From Chryseotalea sp. WA131a (GTDB lineage: Bacteria > Bacteroidota > Bacteroidia > Cytophagales > Cyclobacteriaceae): a stretch of 64,000 bases of DNA. Under the pieces are notes generated by a model. The model did no database searches and was not told where the DNA came from. It saw only the letters and a program-made list of their open reading frames with translations. A program made the translations under genes and the position numbers. The DNA is taken from NCBI GenBank assembly GCA_025370075.1, contig CP073016.1, positions 2,666,001 to 2,730,000 on the forward strand, in the 5' to 3' direction. Shown here piece by piece: positions 34,711-42,760 of this stretch (position 1 is the stretch's first letter; each line of letters opens with the position of its first letter).

Positions 34711-34734
34711 ATTAGTAAAGCTTATACATGGTTA

Positions 34735-34742
34735 CAAATATA
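34735..34742 (-). promoter_or_regulatory. -7 promoter box of the methyltransferase gene
   Basis: TATATTTG on the minus strand matches TAnnTTTG and lies 24 bases before the ATG, giving a very short leader. A TTG at the ideal 19-base spacing is lacking. The HTH of the methyltransferase may bind nearby; the only palindrome seen is AAGCTT at 34718-34723. Confidence 0.45.
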
Positions 34743-34761
34743 AATGAAAGATCGTTATCTC

Positions 34762-35667
34762 CTACCTCAAAAACCCCTTGAGCACTTGACTATACTCTTT
34801 CGATTTATTTACATATGGCATGTGACCTTCCTCACCAAAGTTTACGACTGGTGCTGTTGGATAAAGTTTTTTAAGAGATGCACGCAGCATGGGCGAAATC
34901 AAGGGGTCATTGTTGGATTCGATAATCAAGACGGGGATGGTGGTGTTGGCTGCCGGCTTAAATTTATCAATAACACAACTGTATCGTGCCAATAATTGGC
35001 TGCGCGAAGTGCGGTAGGTGCCTTCCATCAAGTACGCTTTCAATACTTCATTATTGCCCGAAGGTGGAATTACTTTTTGTTTGATGTTGGTTCTCAATGC
35101 TGACATCACCGCCCAGTGCGGTGCGATGCGCATAAGCCAGTGATTGGTTTTGTTTTCTTTTTCAATGATGGTATTGGGAGGAAAGGTATTTCCGAATACA
35201 GCTCGCTCCACTCGATTTGGGTAGGTGGCCACCAAGTACTGCGCAAAATATCCACCCAATGAAGTGCCCACGACATTTACCTTTTCAATTTTCTCTTTGT
35301 CGAGAATGGCCATCGTAGCTTTACCCATGTCCGCCAGATTATCAACAGGCGGGTAAGTGATGGAAATAATATTGAAACCGTCCTTGAGCGCATCGATTTG
35401 GTTCCACCAGATATCGTACGCGCCAGCCATGCCGTGCAAAAACAAAATAGTGCGGTTGCCTTTACCGATCGATAGATACCTCCAGTCTTCTCCATCTACT
35501 TCGATTGTAGAAAGTGGTAGGGCGCGCAATTCATACAACTTATCGACTTGCGCTGATGGATAGCCGTGATAAAGTCCATTGAATGTTTTTTGTGGAGAAG
35601 GGAAAAAATAAATGATAACAAGGGCTACAGCAACCCAAATCAACCGATAACGATATTTCTTTCGCAT
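34762..35667 (-). CDS. Membrane-anchored alpha/beta hydrolase
   Basis: A 301-residue alpha/beta hydrolase with an N-terminal membrane anchor (LIWVAVALVIIYFF). The oxyanion strand is TILFLHGMAGAYDIWW, the nucleophile elbow is VGTSLGG, the acid lies in IIESNNDPLI and the histidine in FGEEGHMPYV, so the triad is complete. The substrate is unknown. Its ATG overlaps the end of the epimerase gene by one base, so the two are probably co-translated; a peptidase or esterase role in the same pathway is possible but unproven. Confidence 0.85.
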   Translation of the reverse strand: MRKKYRYRLIWVAVALVIIYFFPSPQKTFNGLYHGYPSAQVDKLYELRALPLSTIEVDGEDWRYLSIGKGNRTILFLHGMAGAYDIWWNQIDALKDGFNIISITYPPVDNLADMGKATMAILDKEKIEKVNVVGTSLGGYFAQYLVATYPNRVERAVFGNTFPPNTIIEKENKTNHWLMRIAPHWAVMSALRTNIKQKVIPPSGNNEVLKAYLMEGTYRTSRSQLLARYSCVIDKFKPAANTTIPVLIIESNNDPLISPMLRASLKKLYPTAPVVNFGEEGHMPYVNKSKEYSQVLKGFLR

Positions 35668-36734
35668 TATAGTTTCTCCACCCCCAAGCCTGGTTTTTCA
35701 GAACAATACATTACTCCATCTCTCAAAATAAAACCACCTTTCACCACATCGCGAGCAAGATCTAGACTTCCATCTAGGTCAATGTACTTTGTGTTTGAGC
35801 ACGAAAATGCCAAGTGCAGCGCTGCCGTGATGCTGATGATACTTTCATCATTGCAACCCCAGAATAAATCGATGCCTTCATGCAAACCAATTTCAGCAAT
35901 CTTTAAGCCTTGACTAATGCCGCCACACTTCATCAATTTAATATTAAAAATGCCCGTGGCCACCGGAGGTTTCACTATTTCCAAAGCACTTTTGGGAGTC
36001 AACAATGATTCATCTGCTGCAAGTATTTTTCTGATTTCGGCCGGCAGTTGGCGCATGGAGTCAATCTCCTTAGCGGGAAGGGGCTGTTCAATCAACTCAA
36101 CATCCAAGTGCTTGGTCTTGTTATAAAACTCAATTGTTTTGGCTAAATCATAACCCTGATTGGCGTCAATGCGGATGGTGAATTTCTTCCCGAACTTTTC
36201 ACGCAGCTTAACAATGCGCTCGATGTCTTCAGCTAAATCTATTCCCAGTTTTACTTTTAAAACTTTAAAGCCACGTTCTCCATATTCTTGTGCTTCTTTC
36301 AACGTTTCTTCCACATTTTTAATTCCGATGGTATTGGAGGTAGGCAACGATTGAATTTTTTGCCCCAGGAATTTTACCAGTGGAACATTCAAGAACTTGG
36401 TGAACGCATCGTACATGGCAATGTCGAGGGCAGCACACGCGGCTGGGTTGGCGGGAAATTTTTTCCACACTTCAAAAGTAAGTTGGTTTAGTTCGCGAAT
36501 ATCACGCCCAACTAAAAATTGGATGTTGGCTTCTTTCAACGCAGCTTCGCATTGCTCAAAGCTTTCGCCAGTCACATACTCGCTGGGATTGCCTGCACCT
36601 ATCCCCGTAAGGCCGTTTTCAAGTTCAATCTCGACAAAAGCATTGTTTACTTCATCGATGGTTTTGAAAGCGATGGTGTAGGGCTTGGTGTTGCCTAAGT
36701 CGGCCGACCACGATTTGATGGATTTGATTTTCAT
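35667..36734 (-). CDS. Enolase-superfamily dipeptide epimerase
   Basis: A 355-residue member of the mandelate-racemase/muconate-lactonising subgroup, close to L-Ala-D/L-Glu epimerases. The KxK base motif is VLKVKLG near residue 163, metal ligands are in RIDANQGYD, ELIEQPLPAKE and AADESLLTP, and the second lysine base is in NIKLMKCGGISQG. In other bacteria such enzymes recycle cell-wall dipeptides; relatives called DgcA act on N-acetyl-D-glutamate. The neighbouring DUF1611 gene makes the second option worth testing. Its start is 14 bases after a toxin stop, and its end overlaps the hydrolase. Confidence 0.9.
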   Translation of the reverse strand: MKIKSIKSWSADLGNTKPYTIAFKTIDEVNNAFVEIELENGLTGIGAGNPSEYVTGESFEQCEAALKEANIQFLVGRDIRELNQLTFEVWKKFPANPAACAALDIAMYDAFTKFLNVPLVKFLGQKIQSLPTSNTIGIKNVEETLKEAQEYGERGFKVLKVKLGIDLAEDIERIVKLREKFGKKFTIRIDANQGYDLAKTIEFYNKTKHLDVELIEQPLPAKEIDSMRQLPAEIRKILAADESLLTPKSALEIVKPPVATGIFNIKLMKCGGISQGLKIAEIGLHEGIDLFWGCNDESIISITAALHLAFSCSNTKYIDLDGSLDLARDVVKGGFILRDGVMYCSEKPGLGVEKL

Positions 36735-36748
36735 TTAAACAAATTTTA

Positions 36749-37066
36749 TTAAAGGCCGCTGGTTCTTTTGCGAATGTATTTCTCATTTCGTTTTGTGTGA
36801 ACGACTCCTATTATTTTCACCATATTCGCTTCGACAAAATAATATACTCGATATGGAAAGCGCTGCAGCAAAAGAGACCGAATGGAGTCAAAGTTAATTT
36901 GGTATATGAAAGGATTCCGTTGCAAAAAATTGGTGGAATTTTTTAGGCTTAGTAAAAACCTGTCCTCAAGCCCTTTCATTTCACTTCTATACCAGACTAC
37001 AATCTCTCTAATATCCTCTCTAGCTTGTGGGATGAAGTCTAAAAGATACTCAGGGTTCTTTGGCAT
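36749..37066 (-). CDS. RelE/ParE family toxin of TA pair 2
   Basis: A 105-residue ParE/RelE-like toxin with IPQAREDIREIVVWYRSEMK, RFLLSLKNSTNFLQRNPFIY, LLLQRFPYRVYYFVEANMVK and VVHTKRNEKYIRKRT, in the order expected for the fold. It overlaps the antitoxin end by 17 bases and is followed after 14 bases by the epimerase, so the pair seems to have landed inside an operon that also held the DUF1611 gene. Confidence 0.9.
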   Translation of the reverse strand: MPKNPEYLLDFIPQAREDIREIVVWYRSEMKGLEDRFLLSLKNSTNFLQRNPFIYQINFDSIRSLLLQRFPYRVYYFVEANMVKIIGVVHTKRNEKYIRKRTSGL

Positions 37067-37271
37067 AACTTACTACTTCATCCCATGAATATGTTTTCTG
37101 GTCTCCCGATTTAAAATCTTCAAATCGTTTTAATATCATTTTTTTTTCCGCTTCGGGTATGCGCAAATCTTCAGATGTGGTATCCTCGGCAATGCTGTCC
37201 CAAATTGCTTCTACCATCAATATACGCTCTTCAATGCTCAACTGGCGGATTTCTTTAATTGTAGCAATCAT
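37050..37271 (-). CDS. Addiction-module antitoxin of TA pair 2
   Basis: A 73-residue protein of the small addiction-module component family (TIGR02574-like), with the typical start IKEIRQLSIEERILMVEAIW, DSIAEDTT, an ILKRFEDFKSGDQKTYSWDEV end and no larger domain. Antitoxins of this kind wrap around a ParE-like toxin. An inverted repeat and a -7 box directly upstream fit autoregulation. Confidence 0.88.
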   Translation of the reverse strand: MIATIKEIRQLSIEERILMVEAIWDSIAEDTTSEDLRIPEAEKKMILKRFEDFKSGDQKTYSWDEVVSYAKEP

Positions 37272-37288
37272 AAGGAATTCGGTAAAGA

Positions 37289-37310
37289 CAAATATATGAA
37301 CCTGTCATAT
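37289..37310 (-). promoter_or_regulatory. Promoter box and operator-like repeat of TA pair 2
   Basis: TATATTTG at 37296-37289 (minus strand) matches the -7 element. It overlaps an inverted repeat ATATGA-N5-TCATAT at 37294-37310, a plausible binding site for the antitoxin or the TA complex. The ATG is 18 bases downstream. Confidence 0.5.
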
Positions 37311-37337
37311 TACACTGGCGAAGTTACGAGAGTTTTT

Positions 37338-38414
37338 CTAAACCTGCGCTATCGATTTTTCAATCATTTCCTTAAAGATAGGCACTAGTTGTTTAACGGA
37401 ATCTTCTAGCGGAAGAATAACTGGGATGCCCAACTCTTTTTCTTTCTGTGCAGCCCAAGTACGAGCTTCCTCTTCTTTCATCTTCATCGTGTTCACGGTA
37501 ATGGCCACCGTGGGCGCACCATAAATTTTTATTAAATCAATTTCGTCTTTTACGTCCACAATGTTCGCAGGATAATCTTCTAAGCCTTTGTACTTTTTGC
37601 GAGTAGGATTATGCTGTAACACAGCTGCATTGGCATCGGCCGACACAATCCATTCGGCACCTGCCGGGCCGCTAGGGTTACGTAACGAAGATTGACCTTC
37701 GATAAAAATGATATCAGGCTTTACTTCTTCCCAGCAAGTTACAATGGCGTGTTCCATCTCACCCGAAATAAAATCATTGAGCGTGCTATCGAAAACAAAT
37801 CCATAACGTGCACCTTGCATCCAACCGGTTTGTCCGGTGTAAATCATTTCGGCTTTGTAACCGGCCTCGCGCATAGCTTCCACCAAAAATCGTGAAGTCG
37901 TTCGCTTGCCCAACGCACAGTCGGTACCCAACACAGCAATTTTGGGGCAATGCACATTTTTTATTTTGCCACTCCAAAAATGAAGGTCTTTGAATTTTTT
38001 AGGTTTGCGCACATCAATAATTTCTAAGCCGCGCGATTTAGCAAAATCCGCTAGCTCAGGAATATCTGAAATGTATTCATGCAATCCGTTGATAAGTCCA
38101 TAGCCATGAACCAACGCATCTTTCAAAATAGCGCGCAACGAATCGGGAATCACCCCGCCCTTGGTGGCAACGCCAATGATTCCATAAACCGCTTTCTCCT
38201 TTGAGTTCTTGCTGAAATCATCAATGGAGGCATAAATAGGAATATTCCGTTTCTTCCCATCCAAAATTTCACCTGCATCCTTACCAGGGTATTTGTCATC
38301 GATCACACCAATAATGTTAAATCGCTCAGTGCCACGAATAAGGCCATGAGCTGTTTTTCCGTTTGATGAATCTAAATGGCCAGCCGTGATAATGATCGCA
38401 TTGGTCTTTTGCAT
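37338..38414 (-). CDS. DUF1611 family P-loop protein, DgcN-like
   Basis: A 358-residue DUF1611 protein. The N-terminal domain has an FNIIGVIDDKYPGKDAGEIL Rossmann-like segment and the C-terminal domain a P-loop, AVLGTDCALGKRTTSRFL, followed by MIYTGQTGWMQGARYGFVFD and IFIEGQSSLRNPSGPAGAEW, all characteristic. Members named DgcN acetylate D-glutamate, working with an enolase-superfamily partner. The ATG at 38414 was chosen; the earlier in-frame TTG at 38465 lies beyond a tandem direct repeat and gives no conserved sequence. It is downstream of a broken serine-hydrolase gene and upstream of TA pair 2 and the epimerase. Confidence 0.85.
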   Translation of the reverse strand: MQKTNAIIITAGHLDSSNGKTAHGLIRGTERFNIIGVIDDKYPGKDAGEILDGKKRNIPIYASIDDFSKNSKEKAVYGIIGVATKGGVIPDSLRAILKDALVHGYGLINGLHEYISDIPELADFAKSRGLEIIDVRKPKKFKDLHFWSGKIKNVHCPKIAVLGTDCALGKRTTSRFLVEAMREAGYKAEMIYTGQTGWMQGARYGFVFDSTLNDFISGEMEHAIVTCWEEVKPDIIFIEGQSSLRNPSGPAGAEWIVSADANAAVLQHNPTRKKYKGLEDYPANIVDVKDEIDLIKIYGAPTVAITVNTMKMKEEEARTWAAQKEKELGIPVILPLEDSVKQLVPIFKEMIEKSIAQV

Positions 38415-38417
38415 AAA

Positions 38418-38447
38418 TTGATTTGAAAATTTGTTGATTTGAAAATT
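38418..38447. repeat. Tandem 14-base direct repeat
   Basis: TTGATTTGAAAATT occurs at 38418-38431 and again at 38434-38447, just upstream of the DUF1611 start. It may be a regulatory site or simple duplication. Confidence 0.6.
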
Positions 38448-38461
38448 GAACGCCTTGGCTA

Positions 38462-39735
38462 TCAATCTCGCTTCAAAGTAACAACCGGGGCATCATACTT
38501 CAAAATAAACTCGCGCAAATCAGGCCTGTGCTTTCTCTTGCGCTTGAGTTCGTATTGATAGACAGTTTGGCCTAGGTTTTTCATAAACGGATAACCAATC
38601 GTTTTGTATTCGTACTTCCCATCGTTGTAAATGCCATCGGTATTGGTATTGATAACGGCCGATAACATAAACTCTACTCCGTTTTCAAAATCAACGATAT
38701 AAGCATTGTCGATTAAATAGCCGTATGCATCGCCTACTTTATTGAAGATGCGGATGTTTTTGGGAATCGATTTTTTATCTTCGCCAAACATCAAAAACTT
38801 GCAATAGGCATCATACATAACGGTGTCTTTTTTATAAGGAGGAGAAAATGTTTCGGTCGGCAATTGGCTCATGTATTGCATCACAAATTTTCGGTCGGCT
38901 TCGGTGAGATCAAACCGCTTTTTGGGGTCAACAAAATTGGGGAACAAAATTGCCTTTAGAATTTCTTGTTGTTCAAAAAGTGAATAATCGTTTTTATAAG
39001 TAAAGTCAAATGGCTTTCGTATCAAGGTATCCTTCTTAATAAATCCTATTCCTTTGAACACTCTTCTTCGAGGAAAAACCGAGTCCGTATTTACTAACAT
39101 TGGTTGTTTGTAGATAACCGAATCGTTGCGAATAAAGCGAACCGCCTCCGTATGTCTATTTTGGTCGGGTGAGAGTGGCCGCTCCAACCGATGAAAGAGT
39201 TTTACCAAATACCCTTTTTGTTGAAAAGCCTGATTGGTGTGGCGCTGCCCTACAAATTCATATAATCGATTGTATGCATCGTTATCGCTTACCACCAAAA
39301 TCTTTTTAGCATAATGCGCGATGGTAGGCACAGCTATCCACAGCCGTAGTATCCATTTTTACTGATTGTTGCCCCTCGTAAAGACTATCGTGAAAAATAG
39401 GGGTGAACTTGTCTATTTTGATACCCTGCTGCCGTAGGTATTTTATCTTTTCTAGTGCCAACAAGCAGCATAGGGAGCTTTACGGTGCTGGCCGGATAAA
39501 AATATTGGTTTGAATCGGCCCGAAAGTAAAAAGACTTAAAGTTTGGCCTGTTTATTGAATCACGGTTGATTTGGGTGTAAATAATCTGAATTTGAAGTGT
39601 ATCTGCCTTATCCAGAATATTTTGAAAATTCTTGGGGTCTTGCTTCATTAGGTTGGCAAGGAAGTTTTCGTCCTCCACCAGTGCCGGTTGACAAGCAAAA
39701 AGCACGAAAAATAGTACTGATAAAAAGACACGCAT
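38462..39735 (-). pseudogene. Class A beta-lactamase-like serine hydrolase, two frameshifts
   Basis: Read with two one-base corrections, this is a lipoprotein of about 420 residues (signal ending FACQ) of the beta-lactamase2 family. The first fragment (39735-39385) has PASTVKLPMLL with the catalytic Ser-x-x-Lys, then shifts near 39460-39466. The middle frame continues LALEKIKYLRQQGIKIDKF and SLYEGQQSVKMDTTA, then shifts again near 39327-39338. The last fragment (39331-38462) has the SDN motif in VVSDNDAYNRLYEF and a KTG-like NKVGDAYG. All class A landmarks are thus present but out of frame. It is either recently inactivated or carries sequence errors. Confidence 0.85.
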
Positions 39736-39764
39736 GGTTAAAATTTTTACGGCCTAAAATAGTT

Positions 39765-39772
39765 TAAATTTG
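39765..39772 (+). promoter_or_regulatory. -7 promoter box of the small secreted protein
   Basis: TAAATTTG matches TAnnTTTG and lies 22 bases before the ATG at 39795. No TTG is found at the ideal spacing. Confidence 0.45.
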
Positions 39773-39794
39773 TAACACATAAACCATTTAAGAT

Positions 39795-40217
39795 ATGAAG
39801 ACTGCAATAATTGTGATGATGAGTTTAATTGCTTCCTCTGGTTTTTCGCAAGGACTAATTGGCACGTGGCAACTAACAGAAGAAAAGACATGCTTTACGG
39901 CCTCTTTCGAAAAAAGCGATACTGAAAAAGAGTTGGAGCAATCCATGGGCAAAGGTTCTAAATCAGCCGTGGCCAAGATTATTAAGTTTGATAAAAAAGG
40001 AACGGGCGAAGAAGGGATTTTCTCGCAAGGCAAGAAAAAGGGAACGGGGCTAAGTACATTCAAATATTCTGTGAAAGACAAAGAGCTTCAATTGCTTGAT
40101 GCAAAATCTGGAATCATTACGCAGCGATTTGTGATTGACGAAGTAACGGAGAGTTCGTTGAAAATACACGATGCTGTGAAGGATTGCGAAGTGAAGATTT
40201 TTTCGAGGGTAAAGTAG
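39795..40217 (+). CDS. Small secreted protein, lipocalin-like
   Basis: A 140-residue protein with a signal peptide (MKTAIIVMMSLIASSGFSQ) and then GLIGTWQLTEEKTC, the opening of many lipocalin-like secreted domains. The middle is lysine-rich (FDKKGTGEEGIFSQGKKKGT) and the end alternates strands (LQLLDAKSGIITQRFVIDEV). Two cysteines, near residues 33 and 131, could form a disulphide. Function unknown. It is followed after 11 bases by TA pair 3. Confidence 0.7.
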   Translation: MKTAIIVMMSLIASSGFSQGLIGTWQLTEEKTCFTASFEKSDTEKELEQSMGKGSKSAVAKIIKFDKKGTGEEGIFSQGKKKGTGLSTFKYSVKDKELQLLDAKSGIITQRFVIDEVTESSLKIHDAVKDCEVKIFSRVK

Positions 40218-40228
40218 TATATTTGAAG

Positions 40229-40459
40229 ATGGATGAAATTACACAACAAAAGCAAGAACTTGTTCGCATGATTGAATCTGTGAATAATCCAGAAATTCTT
40301 GATTCCATTAAGAATTTATTATCTGATGGCGAAAGGGATTTAATGTTAAAACAGAAAATGGTTTTTGGGGCACTTAGGTCTGAAGAGGATTTCAAAGCAG
40401 GCAGAGTCTATACACGCGAACAAGTTATAGAACGAACGAACAGGATTTTGGATAAATGA
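40229..40459 (+). CDS. Antitoxin of TA pair 3
   Basis: A 76-residue acidic protein starting MDEITQQKQELVRMIESVNN. The ATG at 40229 was chosen over an upstream alternative start at 40184, which overlaps the preceding gene. The end, RSEEDFKAGRVYTREQVIER, resembles the C-terminal tails of small Bacteroidota antitoxins. Its stop overlaps the toxin ATG by four bases. The family name was not recognised; the call rests on the toxin partner. Confidence 0.7.
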   Translation: MDEITQQKQELVRMIESVNNPEILDSIKNLLSDGERDLMLKQKMVFGALRSEEDFKAGRVYTREQVIERTNRILDK

Positions 40460-40761
40460 AATTAGTTTATTCTGAATATGCGGTAGAGCAACTTCAGAGA
40501 ATTTTGGATTTTTTGGTTTACCAACAAGAAATTCCATCGCAAAAAGCACTGGAGATAAGGGATAAGATTTTAGATAAAGCGGATACGATTCTTTCCAACG
40601 TTTACGTAGCTCAAAAGGAAGAACTTTTAGAACATCTTCAATTAGCCCATCGTAGACTTATAATTAGTAACTACAAGATTATTTATACAATCAAAACTGA
40701 CCATATTTTGATTACTGATATTTTTGATACGCGTCAGAACCCTGATAAAATGAAAGGCTGA
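40456..40761 (+). CDS. RelE/ParE family toxin of TA pair 3
   Basis: A 101-residue ParE-type toxin: MKLVYSEYAVEQLQRILDFL, then a helix pair, LEHLQLAHRRLIISNYKIIY with the conserved arginine and YKIIY strand, and ITDIFDTRQNPDKM at the end, a classic ParE signature. The TGA is followed without any gap by the ATG of rlmN, so translation of rlmN may depend on ribosomes finishing the toxin. Confidence 0.92.
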   Translation: MKLVYSEYAVEQLQRILDFLVYQQEIPSQKALEIRDKILDKADTILSNVYVAQKEELLEHLQLAHRRLIISNYKIIYTIKTDHILITDIFDTRQNPDKMKG

Positions 40762-41808
40762 ATGACCGAAACCATCACACCACGCGACATCCGCAAACTC
40801 AAGCTCGAAGAACTGAAAGACTTTTTTGTTTCGCAGGGCGATAAAGCCTTTCGTGCGCAACAAGTGTACGATTGGCTTTGGAACAAATCGGCCAAGAGCT
40901 TTGAACAAATGACCAACCTCTCGCTGCCCACCCGCGAGCTGTTGAAAAAGCATTTTGTCATCAACCACATTAAGGTTGACAAAATGCAGCGCAGCGAAGA
41001 CGGCACCATCAAAAATGCCGTGATGCTGCACGATGGAATGATTGTTGAGTCGGTGCTGATTCCCACCGAAAAAAGAATTACTGCTTGCGTCTCTTCGCAA
41101 GTCGGTTGCAGCTTGGCCTGTAAGTTTTGTGCTACTGCTCGCTTAAAAAGGCAACGCAATCTAAGCCCTGATGAAATCTACGACCAAGTGGTGGCCATTA
41201 AAGAGCAAGCAGAATTATTTTTTGGAAGGCCACTTACCAACATCGTGTTCATGGGCATGGGCGAACCACTGTTGAACTACGCGAATGTGATCGAAGCCAT
41301 TTCAAAAATCACTAATCAAAAAGGCTTGGGCATGGCCAGCAAACGCATCACCGTTTCTACAGTGGGCGTGGCCAAAATGATTGTGAAAATGGCAGACGAT
41401 GGCGTGAAATTTAACCTAGCTGTTTCATTGCATGCCGCCATCGACAAAACTCGTTCTTCCATCATGCCCATCAACGATTCTAATCCGTTGGAAGAATTGG
41501 GTGAAGCCTTGAAATACTGGTATCAAAAAACAAAAAGCAAAGTCACGTATGAATATGTGGTGTGGAAAGGCGTGAACGACACCGAAGAACATGTCCGCGC
41601 ATTACTTCGATTTTGCAAATTGGTACCCAGCAAAGTAAACCTGATTGAATACAACCCCATTGATGATGGCGAGTTTCAGCAAGCCTCCGAAGAAGTACTG
41701 AATATGTATATGGACTTGCTCGAAAGCAACGGCATCACCTGCCGCGTGCGCAAAAGCCGTGGAAAAGATATTGATGCGGCCTGTGGGCAGTTGGCGAATA
41801 AAGGGTAA
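40762..41808 (+). CDS. rlmN: 23S rRNA A2503 / tRNA A37 methyltransferase RlmN
   Basis: A 348-residue radical SAM methyltransferase that places a methyl group on C2 of A2503 in 23S rRNA and of A37 in some tRNAs. The iron-sulphur motif is CSLACKFCATA near residue 115, NIVFMGMGEPLLNY follows, and the resolving cysteines appear near the end in GITCRVRKSRGKDIDAACGQL. The N-terminal RNA-binding domain has ELKDFFVSQGDKAFRAQQVY. Length is normal. The gene begins directly after the TA pair 3 toxin stop. Confidence 0.97.
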   Translation: MTETITPRDIRKLKLEELKDFFVSQGDKAFRAQQVYDWLWNKSAKSFEQMTNLSLPTRELLKKHFVINHIKVDKMQRSEDGTIKNAVMLHDGMIVESVLIPTEKRITACVSSQVGCSLACKFCATARLKRQRNLSPDEIYDQVVAIKEQAELFFGRPLTNIVFMGMGEPLLNYANVIEAISKITNQKGLGMASKRITVSTVGVAKMIVKMADDGVKFNLAVSLHAAIDKTRSSIMPINDSNPLEELGEALKYWYQKTKSKVTYEYVVWKGVNDTEEHVRALLRFCKLVPSKVNLIEYNPIDDGEFQQASEEVLNMYMDLLESNGITCRVRKSRGKDIDAACGQLANKG

Positions 41809-41874
41809 ATAAATTCCAGAATCTAATCAACCATTATTCGTCTGCATTCATCTTATCTTCATATTTTGCGCCCC

Positions 41875-42588
41875 ATGTCCTTTAAGTTGAAATTAATCTT
41901 TGCCGTAATTCTAACCGCTACACTTTCGTGGGATGGGCAAGCGCAAAAATTGATTAAGGGAATTGTAGTTGACTCGGCCACGCTCAATAATCTGCAAGGA
42001 GTACACGTGATGGTAAAAAGTACAAACCGCGCCACCACTACCAATCAAAATGGGGTGTTCACCATTTTGGCTACTGAAAAAGACACCCTCATTTTTTCAT
42101 ATGTGGGATACGCTAAAGAAAAATTGCCTATTTACTTAGAAGAGGAAACCATGTTTGTGCGTATGCGCGAAGAAAGCATTCTGCTAAAGGAAGTTATTAT
42201 TAAAGATAGATTTCTCTTGCTAAACGAGCGATATATTACCTCTCCTACCCTGAACAGTTCAAAACCTTTAAAGAGTGCTGGTTTTTCTTCTCAGGGTGGA
42301 GTGGGTGTAAATTTCTCCTACTTTTCAAAACAAGAAAAAGAGAAAAGAAAGCTAGGAAAGATAATGGCGGAAAACGAGAAGGCGCGTGTGTACATGGAGA
42401 TGGTAAATGATCCCGACTTAAAAGATGAAATCATGGCCCGGTACAAAATAGATGAAGCAAAATTTTATGAACTGTTGGCCATCTATAATGAGAAAAATAG
42501 AGACATTATGTATTCGTCTAACTCGGGACTGATTCTAAACTCATTGCTTTCTTATTACCAAGAGGCGACTAAAAAAAGTAAGCAGTAA
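41875..42588 (+). CDS. Secreted protein with CarboxypepD_reg-like domain
   Basis: A 237-residue exported protein. After a signal peptide (FKLKLIFAVILTATLSWDGQAQ) comes a carboxypeptidase-regulatory-like domain, LIKGIVVDSATLNNLQGVHV with FTILATEKDTLIFSYVGYA, the fold found at the N-terminus of many TonB-dependent receptors. The second half is charged and helical, without a known domain. The ATG at 41875 was chosen over a TTG at 41866. The last codons run into a CAGTAGGC-type repeat. Function unknown; it may bind a surface ligand or partner. Confidence 0.8.
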   Translation: MSFKLKLIFAVILTATLSWDGQAQKLIKGIVVDSATLNNLQGVHVMVKSTNRATTTNQNGVFTILATEKDTLIFSYVGYAKEKLPIYLEEETMFVRMREESILLKEVIIKDRFLLLNERYITSPTLNSSKPLKSAGFSSQGGVGVNFSYFSKQEKEKRKLGKIMAENEKARVYMEMVNDPDLKDEIMARYKIDEAKFYELLAIYNEKNRDIMYSSNSGLILNSLLSYYQEATKKSKQ

Positions 42589-42607
42589 GCAGTTGGCAGT
42601 AGGCATT
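42578..42607. repeat. CAGTAGGC-type repeat
   Basis: GTAAGCAGTAAGCAG followed by GGCAGTAGGCATTC is built of near-identical 8-base units and shares GGCAGTAGGCA with the inverted repeat at 46858-46916. It overlaps the stop codon of the preceding gene. Confidence 0.65.
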
Positions 42608-42760
42608 CATTGGTCTAAAAGACGATTACTAAAATTGGCAGCCATTGAAATCTTCTATTCTCGTTAAAATCCTATATTCTAGCTCCGAGCTCCTACATAC
42701 TTTCATTAAATTCTATAGTCCAAATTCTGACTTCTAACTTCTTCTCTCTACCTTCGCCAC

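Noticed and set aside
38462..39735. Programmed ribosomal frameshift in the serine-hydrolase gene
   Set aside because: Two separate shifts without a slippery heptamer or evident downstream structure, in a family not known for recoding; mutation or error is simpler.
40218..40225. TATATTTG just before the TA pair 3 antitoxin as its promoter
   Set aside because: The ATG follows only three bases after the box, which would put the transcript start inside the gene, and there is no TTG upstream. A similar box before TA pair 6 has the same problem.
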